64,000 nucleotides of DNA from Microbacteriaceae bacterium (GTDB taxonomy: Bacteria > Actinomycetota > Actinomycetes > Actinomycetales > Microbacteriaceae). Location of the stretch: contig JAODAR010000008.1 of assembly GCA_025463545.1 (NCBI GenBank), positions 1-64,000 on the forward strand. Direction: 5' to 3'. Each line of letters opens with the position of its first letter. Positions within the stretch are counted from its first letter, which is position 1. Of the stretch, positions 34,338-42,585 are shown piece by piece. The position numbers and the translations under genes were made by a program. The notes below the pieces were generated by a model. That model saw nothing but the letters and a program-made list of their open reading frames with translations, was not told where the DNA came from and searched no databases.

Positions 34338-34378
34338 GTGAGTCCGGTCTCAATGGGTTAGGTTGAGACCGGTCTCAA
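34338..34378. promoter_or_regulatory. Twin LacI-type operators between divergent importer operon and lacI gene
   Basis: TTGAGACCGGTCTCAA (34363-34378) is a perfect 16-bp palindrome with the central CG typical of LacI-family sites. A second, imperfect copy, GTGAGTCCGGTCTCAA, is at 34338-34353. Their centres are 25 bp apart in the divergent promoter region. They are the obvious binding sites for the LacI protein starting at 34443. Confidence 0.75.
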
Positions 34379-34442
34379 TAGCTTGTTAGGGAACCTACAT
34401 GCTCTACGCTGACACGTCAAGAGAAGTTTTCGAGAGGACACC

Positions 34443-35549
34443 ATGAACACTCCGCCTGCACGTCGGCGCGATGTGACGGTCGCGGATGTCGCACGGGAGG
34501 CGCGCGTGTCGAAGGCGACCGCAGCCAGGGCCCTGGGCGATTACGGGGCCGTGAGTGACGCTGTGCGGGACCGGGTACAGGCGGCAGCTGAGTCGTTGGG
34601 ATATCGCCCCAACGAACTGGCTCGGAGCATGAACACGGGAAAGTCGAACACCATCGGCGTCATCGTCGGGGACATCGAGAATCCGTATTTCGGCCTTGCC
34701 ATGCGCGGCATCTCCGATGTCGCCAAGGCGGAGGGCTTCGACGTCATCCTGGTGAACACCAGCGAAGACGTGGACGCGGAAATCGACGCTGTGCGGGTCC
34801 TCCTGGACAAGCGCGTGGACGGCTTGATCGTGGCTCCGGCGTCATCCGGAAGGACGGACCATCTGCATGACGTGTATGAGTCCGGCCGCCCCCTGGTGCT
34901 CCTGGACCGGCGGATAGAGGGTCTTGATGTCGACGTCGTCGAAGCCGACATGGCATCCGTGGCCTACCAGGCGACCCGGCACCTTACCGACGAAGGGCAT
35001 CGGCACATTGCTTTCATCTCCACGCTGGACGTGCAGGGCACTGCTTTCCATGAGGGGATCGATCTTCGCGTTTCCTCGGTGGCGGATCGGCTTGAGGGCG
35101 TGCTCGCCGCGCAGCGGGACGCCGGAGTCCCCGATCCGACTTCGCTGGTGCGATTCGATGCCAACGGCGCTGCAGGGATCAAGCAGGTCGTTCGCGAGTT
35201 GATGGCACTGCCGGATGCTCCGACGGCGATCATCGCTTCGGACAGCCTGATCGCCCTGAGCGTTCTGGGGACGGTGCGGGAGCTCGGCCTCTCGGTCCCC
35301 GCTGACGTATCGTTCATCATGTTCGACGACTTCGAATGGACGACGCTGACGTCTCCCCCGCTGACAGTGATCTCGCAGCCGATCTACGAGATGGGCGCCG
35401 CAGCCGCTCGCACACTCATTGGGCGGGTGCAGGGGCGGGCATTGCCTGACCTGGCCAAATTCACGGCCACGCTCGTTCAGCGCGGCTCGGTTGGCCGACC
35501 ACGTTCGATCGTTCTCACCGGGCCGATGGAGCCTCTCTCGGCGATCTGA
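34443..35549 (+). CDS. LacI-family transcriptional regulator
   Basis: A 368-residue repressor. The HTH is VTVADVAREARVSKATAARALGDYG, followed by a hinge (LGYRPNELARSMNTGKSNTIGVIVGDI) and a periplasmic-binding-like sensor ending VSFIMFDDFEWTTLTSPPLTVISQPIYEMGAAAA. ATG 34443 has AGAGGA just upstream. It is divergent from the binding-protein operon and probably controls it and itself. It is clearly paralogous to the LacI gene at 35477-36616, with which it shares a 73-base tail-to-tail overlap. The effector may be an Amadori compound or its phosphate. Confidence 0.92.
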   Translation: MNTPPARRRDVTVADVAREARVSKATAARALGDYGAVSDAVRDRVQAAAESLGYRPNELARSMNTGKSNTIGVIVGDIENPYFGLAMRGISDVAKAEGFDVILVNTSEDVDAEIDAVRVLLDKRVDGLIVAPASSGRTDHLHDVYESGRPLVLLDRRIEGLDVDVVEADMASVAYQATRHLTDEGHRHIAFISTLDVQGTAFHEGIDLRVSSVADRLEGVLAAQRDAGVPDPTSLVRFDANGAAGIKQVVRELMALPDAPTAIIASDSLIALSVLGTVRELGLSVPADVSFIMFDDFEWTTLTSPPLTVISQPIYEMGAAAARTLIGRVQGRALPDLAKFTATLVQRGSVGRPRSIVLTGPMEPLSAI

Positions 35550-36616
35550 GCCGGCAAGACGACGTGGCGAAATTCAGATTCGTCGCCCGCGATTCGCGAC
35601 AGCAGAAACTCCGCTGCCATTGCTCCCATCTCGTGCACCGGCTGAACGACCGTTGTGATTCCGACGCCGACGAAGCTCATCCAGTCCAGGTCGTCGAAGC
35701 ACACCATCGACAGGTCATCCGGCACAGTGAGGCCCAGAGACGAGATCGCGGCCATGGCGCCCGTCGACATCTTCCCGTCCCCAGTGAAAAGCGCTGTGGG
35801 CCGACGTGCCCTGTCGCGGTTCAGAAGGTCGAGAACTGCCGACTTCGCCGCCCCGACCGAATAGGCGCCCACCCGGACGACGAGGTCCATGTGCGGCTCC
35901 ACGCCTGACTCCTGGTGTGCCTCAAGGTAGCCCAGGAGGCGTTGCCAGCTCGGATAGAGAGACCGCGGATGGACCTTCCCGGCTATCACGGCCGTGACAA
36001 ATTGAGCCAGGTCTCCGAACCCGGAAGACTCCAGCTCCGCTACAAAGGCGATCCTGGTGTGCCCCGCAGAGAGCAACCGGCCCACGCAGTCCTTCGCAGC
36101 TTCCCTGTTGTCGACCGTGACGGAGTCGGCGGGCAGGCCCTCCACCACGCGGTCGATCTGCACCACCCGACATTGCGCCGCCAACGCCGCTCTCAGATGG
36201 CCTGAGCCCACGAGGTCGCAGGGTGAGACGATTAGCCCGTCGACCTGCTTCTCCAGGAGCAGCTGGACGGCTTCACGCTCGAGGTCAAGACTCTCATCAC
36301 TGTTCGTCAGGATGGCGCCAAAGCCTTCAGCGCGAGCGACGTCGGCGATACCGCGCATCGCGCTGGCGTAGAAGTCGCTACTGATGTCCCCCGCGACGAC
36401 GCCGATCGTCTGCGTTTTCCCGGTGATCAGGCCGCGCGCGAGCCGGTTGGGCCGATAACCCAGCGCCTCGGCGGCCTGGTTCACCCGGTCGCGGATCTCG
36501 TCGCTCGAGTACCCGTAGCGCCCCAACACGCGTCCGGCTGTCGCGGTGCTGACTCCCGCACGCTCCGCAACCTGGATGATCGTGACGCTGTCCGCTCGCT
36601 TCTTGGCCACGGTCAC
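35477..36616 (-). CDS. LacI-family transcriptional regulator (paralogue)
   Basis: A 379-residue repressor with HTH VTIIQVAERAGVSTATAGRVLGRYG, hinge LGYRPNRLARGLITGKTQTIGVVAGDI and sensor domain ending LSMVCFDDLDWMSFVGVGITTVVQPVHEMG. The same spacing and wording as the convergent neighbour indicates gene duplication. It has a GTG start at 36616 (a second GTG is at 36610). It is the last gene of the kinase-deglycase transcript, 21 bases after the SIS gene, so it may be autoregulated through the operator at 38571. The 3' end overlaps the other lacI by 73 bases. Confidence 0.92.
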   Translation of the reverse strand: MTVAKKRADSVTIIQVAERAGVSTATAGRVLGRYGYSSDEIRDRVNQAAEALGYRPNRLARGLITGKTQTIGVVAGDISSDFYASAMRGIADVARAEGFGAILTNSDESLDLEREAVQLLLEKQVDGLIVSPCDLVGSGHLRAALAAQCRVVQIDRVVEGLPADSVTVDNREAAKDCVGRLLSAGHTRIAFVAELESSGFGDLAQFVTAVIAGKVHPRSLYPSWQRLLGYLEAHQESGVEPHMDLVVRVGAYSVGAAKSAVLDLLNRDRARRPTALFTGDGKMSTGAMAAISSLGLTVPDDLSMVCFDDLDWMSFVGVGITTVVQPVHEMGAMAAEFLLSRIAGDESEFRHVVLPAQIAERGSIGPVRTIERGRPTEPR

Positions 36617-36637
36617 GACCCTATCTTGAGTGCACCC

Positions 36638-37657
36638 TTAGTATTCGACCTTCCACATGTAGCGGCGGCCCTCCAGGGTGTAGCCCCGGGCCGCCGCATA
36701 GTGAGCTGCGAGCCGTGCCATCCAGGCGTGGAACACGAGCGGAAGCACGTACGGTCGTTGGCGCTGGTCGATCCCCGGCAGCGGAACCTCGGTGCTGTCC
36801 ACGTAGAACGTTTCGCCGCCATACGTTGAGAGGAAGCGCTGCGCGCGCTCCCCCATCGGGCGCGTCTCATCCTCGCCGAGGAAGACGATCGTCTTGGTGT
36901 CCTTATCGATCACCTCGAACGGTCCCTGGAAGAATTCGTCGGCGTTGATCGTCGCCGCGTGCTTCCATTGCATCTCCTGCAGATAGCACATGGTGAAGGT
37001 GCTTGCCGCCCCGAACAGCGGTCCGGATGCCAGCACGTTCGTCACCGGGACGTCCTTCATCTCCCGTGCGATTTCTTCGGCACGCCGCTCGAGTGCGTTG
37101 AGGGCCGCGAGAAGGGCCGTCGGGAGAGCGTGGAGTGCCTCGAGCATCGGCGCGATGTCGAAATTCTTCCGCTTCAGGATGGCGAGCCCGACAAGCTGCA
37201 GCACGACTTGGGTTCCCTGCCCCGTCTCGGCGACAAAACTGGTTTCCAGGCTCCGGGCAAGCGGACCTTCTGCGTTCAGGGTCACGCCCACGACAGGCGC
37301 ACCCTGCGCCGCAGCCCATTCGGCGGCCCTGATGGTCTCAGGTGTGTTTCCGGTGCCGGAGAGAGCGACGACCAGGCTGTTCGGCCCCACGCTCGCGGGG
37401 GCACGGTAGTAGAACTCGTCGGAGTTGAGCGTCACCGCAGGAATGTGGGAATGCTTGTCGAGTACCCACTGGGCGGGCACCATCGCCAGGAACGAGCCGC
37501 CGGCGCCGACCAGGAAAACACGGTTGATGTCTCGATCGAGGCCACCGATGTGATCGTCGATCGCCGGCCACAGGCTGAGCGCCTGCTCCTGCGACGACAC
37601 AACGTTGTCGGGAATGGGTGCAACGGCGTGCGGGCCTACGTATGTTCCGTCAGTCAT
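36638..37657 (-). CDS. frlB: SIS-domain sugar-phosphate deglycase (FrlB-like)
   Basis: A 339-residue protein with two SIS domains, as in fructoselysine-6-phosphate deglycase FrlB and the isomerase half of GlmS. The first domain has VFLVGAGGSFLAMVPAQWVL and SLVVALSGTGNTPETIRAAEWA; the second has NVLASGPLFGAASTFTMCYLQEM and NADEFFQGPFEVID. FrlB splits fructosamine 6-phosphates to glucose 6-phosphate and the free amine. ATG 37657 has AGGAG 5 bases upstream. It lies directly downstream of a FrlD-like kinase, which supports the role; the exact amine is unknown. Confidence 0.82.
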   Translation of the reverse strand: MTDGTYVGPHAVAPIPDNVVSSQEQALSLWPAIDDHIGGLDRDINRVFLVGAGGSFLAMVPAQWVLDKHSHIPAVTLNSDEFYYRAPASVGPNSLVVALSGTGNTPETIRAAEWAAAQGAPVVGVTLNAEGPLARSLETSFVAETGQGTQVVLQLVGLAILKRKNFDIAPMLEALHALPTALLAALNALERRAEEIAREMKDVPVTNVLASGPLFGAASTFTMCYLQEMQWKHAATINADEFFQGPFEVIDKDTKTIVFLGEDETRPMGERAQRFLSTYGGETFYVDSTEVPLPGIDQRQRPYVLPLVFHAWMARLAAHYAAARGYTLEGRRYMWKVEY

Positions 37658-37705
37658 GGGTTCTCCTGGGTTGGGTTGGTGTGGTCACTGTGGTTGGGGG
37701 TCTGG

Positions 37706-38527
37706 TCATTGCGGAGCGGCGGACAGGGCAAGGTCTGCACCGTGGCCGAAAGCGCCGTGCCGGGTGCAGGTGTCCCCGGCACGCGCTGCCGCGGCCGCCA
37801 GGGCTTGCTCCGGCGGCTCACCCGATATCAGGCCGACGAGAACACGGGCAATGAAGGTGTCGCCCGCACCGAGGGTGTCGATGACCCGCTGCGGCACGGC
37901 GGGCACGGCATGCGAACCCTCAGCGTGCGCGAGAAGTGCACCGTGCGCGCCGCGCGTGACGAGTGCCCACGTCGCTCCCGCCGCCAGTGCAGCGGCTGCA
38001 GTTTCGGATGCTTGACTTTCGTTCATGTCGCCCCCTGAGAAAGACGCCAGGAAGCAGTACCGCGCGAGCAATGCGAGCCGGCCGGGATCTGACCTGGTGG
38101 AGAAGTCGTAGGAGAGCAGCGTTCTGTCCGCGATGTCGGCGAGACGATGGTCGAGGCCACTCGACTGGCTCACATGCGCTGCATCATGTTGGGCGATGAA
38201 GGCGAGGTCACTCTCGTCCAGTTCGAACCGGGAGACTCCGAGCGCAGAACCGAGGAAGATGCGATCGCCGTCTCGATGGCCGATCAGGCAATACGCGGTC
38301 TGGCCCTGCGTGTGGCGAAGCCGTCGTATGTCGACGCCCTCCTCCCGGAGCGAGCGCGAAATGAGCGCACCCGCCTCGTCGCGTCCTACGACGCCGATGT
38401 AACTTGCGCGGGCACCTGCCCGCCGAGCGAACACCGAGACGTTGAGCGAATTCCCGCCCGGGAACATCTGCGCGAGCGGCTCATAGCAGTCGACGACGTT
38501 GTCTCCGACGGCGACGATGCTTACCAT
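37706..38527 (-). CDS. frlD: PfkB-family kinase, fructoselysine 6-kinase-like (FrlD)
   Basis: A 273-residue ribokinase-fold kinase. The N terminus VAVGDNVVDCYEPLAQMFPGGNSLNVSVFARRAGA is close to FrlD (GDN.VD.Y.....F.GGN..NV). DTLGAGDTFIARVLVGLISG is the PfkB catalytic motif with the base Asp, and TCTRHGAFGHG matches the FrlD C terminus. ATG 38527 has GGAGG 5 bases upstream. It is the first gene of the kinase, deglycase, LacI transcript, with a LacI-type palindrome 44 bases upstream of the start. Confidence 0.82.
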   Translation of the reverse strand: MVSIVAVGDNVVDCYEPLAQMFPGGNSLNVSVFARRAGARASYIGVVGRDEAGALISRSLREEGVDIRRLRHTQGQTAYCLIGHRDGDRIFLGSALGVSRFELDESDLAFIAQHDAAHVSQSSGLDHRLADIADRTLLSYDFSTRSDPGRLALLARYCFLASFSGGDMNESQASETAAAALAAGATWALVTRGAHGALLAHAEGSHAVPAVPQRVIDTLGAGDTFIARVLVGLISGEPPEQALAAAAARAGDTCTRHGAFGHGADLALSAAPQ

Positions 38528-38570
38528 ACCGACCTCCGACTGACTTTCTGATGCGCGGGAGTCCATCGTA

Positions 38571-38584
38571 TGAGAACGTTCGCA
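38571..38584. promoter_or_regulatory. LacI-type operator upstream of the FrlD-like kinase
   Basis: TGAGAACGTTCGCA is a near-perfect 14-bp palindrome (one mismatched pair) with central CG. It sits upstream of the kinase-deglycase-lacI operon. Its half-site differs from the GAGACC type at 34363, so the two LacI paralogues probably have separate operators. Confidence 0.55.
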
Positions 38585-38669
38585 CACTCCGCAAGGGGTG
38601 AAGTCGAATTGCCGGGCCATCCAGTTGGAGCCTCTGGAACAGGCGCGACAGTTTGGTTACGATTCGACC

Positions 38670-39473
38670 GTGGGTTCACCTTCAGACGCACGCTGGGCCA
38701 CGCTCGGAACGGGCGTTCGGGTGCCGTACCTGTCGCAAGGCGATCCCCATGGCCCATGCGTCATCCTCTTGCACGCCTGGGGCGAGTCGATGGGAGCATT
38801 CGACCGGCTGCGTCCCCTGATGCCAGCATCCATCCGCACGTTCGCCTTCGATCAACGCGGCCAAGGCGATGCGGACAAACCGATGGCAGGTTTCGGTCTG
38901 CACGACCTGGCCGATGACACGGTGGCGTTTTTGGACGCAGTCGGTTTGGCATCGGCCGTGCTGGTCGGCTCATCGAGCGGCGGGTACGTCGCACAACAGG
39001 TTGCGCTCGACCACCCCGAGCGCGTTACGGGCCTCATTCTGGTTGGATCCCCACGCACTCTTCACCAACAATTTCATTTCGCCACCGACGTCGAAAAACT
39101 CGCCGACCCGATCGACCCGCAGTGGGTGCGAGATTCGTTGCGCTGGTTCCCCTCGACCGCCGACGTTCCGTCCTGGTTCATCGAAGACCGAGTACGCGAC
39201 GGAGTTCGGATGCCGGCTCGCGCGTGGATCGGTATCCTGGCCGGCATGATCGCCGCAGATCCGCCTACGGAGACGGGAAAGATTCGGGCACCGACGTTGA
39301 TCTTGTGGGGCGCGCGTGACGAGTTGCTGCCCCGCGGAGATCAGATTGCACTCGCCGCTGCCATACCCGGATCGCGGCTGATGATCCACGAAGAAGCCGC
39401 GCATCTGCTCCTCTGGGAACAACCCGCGTGGGTGGCGAGGGCTATCGCCGCGTTCGTGCTCGGAATGAAGTGA
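38670..39473 (+). CDS. Alpha/beta hydrolase
   Basis: A 267-residue hydrolase. The nucleophile elbow is VGSSSGGY (GxSxG), the acid is in WGARDELLP, and the catalytic His is in EEAAHLLLWEQP. VILLHAWGESMGAFDRLRPLMP is the oxyanion strand. I chose GTG 38670 since the fold begins there and TACGAT (38658-38663) ends 6 bases before it, which fits a leaderless transcript. A longer frame from 38598 exists. The substrate is unknown. Confidence 0.85.
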   Translation: MGSPSDARWATLGTGVRVPYLSQGDPHGPCVILLHAWGESMGAFDRLRPLMPASIRTFAFDQRGQGDADKPMAGFGLHDLADDTVAFLDAVGLASAVLVGSSSGGYVAQQVALDHPERVTGLILVGSPRTLHQQFHFATDVEKLADPIDPQWVRDSLRWFPSTADVPSWFIEDRVRDGVRMPARAWIGILAGMIAADPPTETGKIRAPTLILWGARDELLPRGDQIALAAAIPGSRLMIHEEAAHLLLWEQPAWVARAIAAFVLGMK

Positions 39474-39495
39474 AGTTCTCGGATCTATCCGTCGC

Positions 39496-39540
39496 TGTGC
39501 ACAGCGCACAGGCAGGGCTCGAATTTGTGCTCAACGCACA
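39496..39540. promoter_or_regulatory. Twin inverted-repeat operator TGTGC-N5-GCACA upstream of the permease/DUF917 operon
   Basis: Two copies of TGTGC-N5-GCACA, at 39496-39510 and 39526-39540, have exactly the same start-to-start spacing of 30 bp, about three helical turns, with different spacers (ACAGC, TCAAC). They lie in the 132-base gap before the NCS1 permease gene. The natural candidate protein is the PucR-type regulator at the end of the operon. Confidence 0.6.
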
Positions 39541-39605
39541 TCGCGTGTTTCTTCGGGGCTCACTAGCGTGGCACGCAACCTTTCCCCTCCTCTCGAAGGA
39601 CAGCC

Positions 39606-40934
39606 ATGGCATTCACAGCACACGCCGATGACTCCGCGCTCTCCCGCGTCTCCCCGGACGCCCGGAGGCATTGGTTCGGCATCGCCGTGCAGCGATTCGG
39701 TCAGGTCTCTGCGCTCTCGCAATTCCTCCTCGGCGCGACGCTCGGCTACAGCATGACGTTCGGCGAAGCCGCGCTCGCTCTCCTTCTCGGCTCCATCATC
39801 CTCGAAGTCATCATGTGCGTCGTCGGCATCATCGGGCAGAAAGAGGGCCTGAACACTGCGCTTCTCGCGCGATGGACCGGCTTCGGAGAGGTGGGCGCCT
39901 CGCTCGTCGGCCTCGCGATCGGCATCAGCCTCATCGGTTGGTTCGGCATCCAGAGCGCCATCTCAGCCCAGTCGCTCGACGCGCTCATGCCCGGCGTGAT
40001 GCCGGCTGCAATGTGGAGCCTCATCTTCGGACTCGCCGTCACGGCGATCGTCGTCTTCGGCTTCGCCGGTATGCAGTGGCTCGCCAACATCACCGTGCCG
40101 CTGTTCCTCATCCTTGTCGGGTGGTCGGTCATCAGCGAGCTCGGCAAGCACTCCATCGGCGCGCTGATCACCTCACCCGCCCCCGGGCCAACCATGAGCG
40201 TGTGGCAGGGCACGGGTATCGTCGCCGGCGGCCTCATCGTGGGCGCCATCATCACCGCCGATATGACCAGGTTCAACCGCTCCAGGGCCGACGTGATCAA
40301 GCAGACCGTCGTGGGTGTGTCCCTCGGCGAGTTCGTCATCGGGCTGGCGGGCGTGCTGCTCGCCCACGCCGCGGCATCCGGCAACATCGTGGCGATCGTG
40401 ACCTCGTCGATCGGATTTGTGGGCCTCATCATCGTCATCACAGGCACGCTGAAGATCAACGACTGGAACCTCTACTCCTCGACCCTCGGACTGGTCAACT
40501 TCATCTCGACGACGTTCAACAGGAATCTGCACCGGGTGACGACCACGATCGTGCTCGGCGTGGTGGGCTCGATCCTCGCCGCGGTCGGAATCCTGTCGCA
40601 GTTCACCGGCTTCCTCATCATCCTCGGTGTCGCCTTCCCGCCGATTGCGGGCATCATGGTCGCCGAGTACTTCGTCGTGAAACGCTGGCGGGGTGAACTG
40701 GACGCCACCCGCGAATCGGGCGAACTGCCCCCGACCGCGCCGCGCGTCGTGCCGGTCACGATCATCATCTGGGTGGTCTCGGCGGTCGTCGGCTACATCG
40801 TCACCTGGGGCATCCCTCCGGTGCTCTCCCTCGTGCTTTCGATGGTGCTGTACATCGTCGCCGGCAAGCTCGGCTGGGTGAAGGGCGTTGGCACCGCGCG
40901 CACGATTCAGGCGAAAGCGACCGTCTCGGTCTAA
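39606..40934 (+). CDS. NCS1-family permease (CodB/purine-cytosine permease-like)
   Basis: A 442-residue membrane protein with about 12 helices of the nucleobase:cation symporter-1 family. Typical segments are RFGQVSALSQFLLGATLGYSMTF, GIQSAISAQSLD, ITADMTRFNRSRADVIKQTVVGVSLGEF (the conserved D-x-x-R loop) and IAGIMVAEYFVVKR. NCS1 members import cytosine, allantoin, hydantoins, uracil or related rings. ATG 39606 follows GAAGGA. It opens the operon containing a hydantoinase-like ATPase and three DUF917 proteins, so the cargo is probably a hydantoin-like or other N-heterocycle. Confidence 0.9.
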   Translation: MAFTAHADDSALSRVSPDARRHWFGIAVQRFGQVSALSQFLLGATLGYSMTFGEAALALLLGSIILEVIMCVVGIIGQKEGLNTALLARWTGFGEVGASLVGLAIGISLIGWFGIQSAISAQSLDALMPGVMPAAMWSLIFGLAVTAIVVFGFAGMQWLANITVPLFLILVGWSVISELGKHSIGALITSPAPGPTMSVWQGTGIVAGGLIVGAIITADMTRFNRSRADVIKQTVVGVSLGEFVIGLAGVLLAHAAASGNIVAIVTSSIGFVGLIIVITGTLKINDWNLYSSTLGLVNFISTTFNRNLHRVTTTIVLGVVGSILAAVGILSQFTGFLIILGVAFPPIAGIMVAEYFVVKRWRGELDATRESGELPPTAPRVVPVTIIIWVVSAVVGYIVTWGIPPVLSLVLSMVLYIVAGKLGWVKGVGTARTIQAKATVSV

Positions 40935-41031
40935 CCATGCCGACGGCTTGACCTGGCCTGCGGCCGGCGAGTGCGGCAAACGATTGCGGCCTGTGGCGTC
41001 AGCCGGCCAGTTACCTAGGAAAGCGAGAAAC

Positions 41032-42585
41032 ATGCATATCGGCATCGATGTCGGCGGCACGAACACCGACGCAGTGCTCATGGACGGCAGGCACACCCTC
41101 GCGGGTGTGAAGCACTCGACGACACCGGATGTCACGGAGGGCATCGTCGAGGCGATCGAGGCCCTTCGCGCCGGGCACCACTTCGAGGGCGCGGACATCA
41201 CCGCTGTGATGATCGGTACGACTCACTTCATCAACGCACTCGTCGAGGCGCGGCGCCTCGCCCCGACAGCCGCGCTCCGTCTCGGTCTCCCGGCAACGAA
41301 GGCCCTGCCGCCCCTGGTGGACTGGCCGCTCCCGCTGAAGGAAGCGATCAGCGCCCGCAGCTACCTCGCCCACGGCGGCTACGAGTTCGACGGACGCCCT
41401 ATCTCGCCGCTCGACCCCGAGGAGCTGAAGGCGCACGCCGCCGACATGAAAGCTCACGGCATCCGTTCCGTGGCGATCTCCTGTGTCTTCAGTCCGGTCA
41501 ACCACAACCTCGAAGTGGAAGCCGGCGAGATCATCGCCGCCGAACTCGGCGATGGGGTGGCAATCTCGCTCTCCTACGAGATCGGGCGCATCGGCCTGCT
41601 CGAGCGCGAGAACGCGACAATCATCAACGCGGCCTTGCGGGAGCTCGCGTCGGAGATCGTGGACGGCCTCACCGCGGCGGTGCGGGCCCAGGGCATCCAG
41701 GCGCCGATCTTCCTCAGCCAGAACGACGGCACCCTCATGGACGAGGACTACGTTCGCCGCTACCCCGTGGCCACCTTCGCGTCCGGACCAACCAACTCGA
41801 TGCGCGGTGCGGCCCTGACGAGCGGTCTTGACAACTGCGCCGTCGTCGACCTCGGCGGCACGACGGCTGACATCGGCTTGCTCGTCAACGGCTTCCCTCG
41901 CGAGACCGCCAACGAGGTGAAGGTGGCGGGCGTCCGCACGAACTTCCGGATGCCCGATGTGCTGTCACTCGGCATCGGCGGCGGGAGCATCGTCGACACC
42001 GAGACCGGCGAGGTCGGCCCGGCATCCGTCGGGTATCGTCTCACCACCGAAGCTCTCGTCTTCGGGGGGTCGACGCTCACGGCCACCGACATTGCCGTCG
42101 CCGCCGGTCGAGCCGAGATCGGCGACCCGGAGCTGGTCAAACACCTCGACCCCGCCTTCGTGACGAAGGTGCTGGACCGCATCGCCGAGCGCGTAGCCGA
42201 GGCCGTCGACCGCATGCGCACCTCGCCGGAACCGATTCCGGTCGTAGCGGTCGGCGGCGGCTCGATCCTGCTGCCCGACGAGCTCCCGCTGTTCGGCACG
42301 GTGCACCGGCCGGAGAACTACGCGGTCGCCAACGCCATCGGCGCATCAATCGCCCAGGTCGGCGGCGAGATCGACAAGGTCTACGCCATCGAACCCGGTC
42401 GTCGCGAGGAAGCCCTCGCCGAGGTGCGGGCGGAGGCCGTCGACAAGGCGATCGCCGCAGGGGCCTCACCGCAATCCGTCACCATCGTCGACTTCGATGA
42501 GGTGCCGATCCCCTACCTGCCCGGCAACGCCACGCGTATCCGTGTGAAAGCGGTCGGCGACCTGGACATGGGAGCGCGGGCGTGA
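41032..42585 (+). CDS. Hydantoinase/oxoprolinase-family ATPase subunit (HyuA-like)
   Basis: A 517-residue protein of the hydantoinase A/oxoprolinase family (ASKHA fold). The phosphate-1 loop is GIDVGGTNTDAVLMDG, GTTHFINALVEARRL is conserved, and VVDLGGTTADIGLLVNGFPRE is the phosphate-2 loop; LGIGGGSIVDTETGEVG follows. These proteins activate a cyclic amide with ATP. No HyuB-type partner is present; instead the stop overlaps the first of three DUF917 genes by GTGA. In many genomes a domain of this type is fused to DUF917, so here they probably form a complex. ATG 41032 has an AGGAAAG site. Confidence 0.9.
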   Translation: MHIGIDVGGTNTDAVLMDGRHTLAGVKHSTTPDVTEGIVEAIEALRAGHHFEGADITAVMIGTTHFINALVEARRLAPTAALRLGLPATKALPPLVDWPLPLKEAISARSYLAHGGYEFDGRPISPLDPEELKAHAADMKAHGIRSVAISCVFSPVNHNLEVEAGEIIAAELGDGVAISLSYEIGRIGLLERENATIINAALRELASEIVDGLTAAVRAQGIQAPIFLSQNDGTLMDEDYVRRYPVATFASGPTNSMRGAALTSGLDNCAVVDLGGTTADIGLLVNGFPRETANEVKVAGVRTNFRMPDVLSLGIGGGSIVDTETGEVGPASVGYRLTTEALVFGGSTLTATDIAVAAGRAEIGDPELVKHLDPAFVTKVLDRIAERVAEAVDRMRTSPEPIPVVAVGGGSILLPDELPLFGTVHRPENYAVANAIGASIAQVGGEIDKVYAIEPGRREEALAEVRAEAVDKAIAAGASPQSVTIVDFDEVPIPYLPGNATRIRVKAVGDLDMGARA

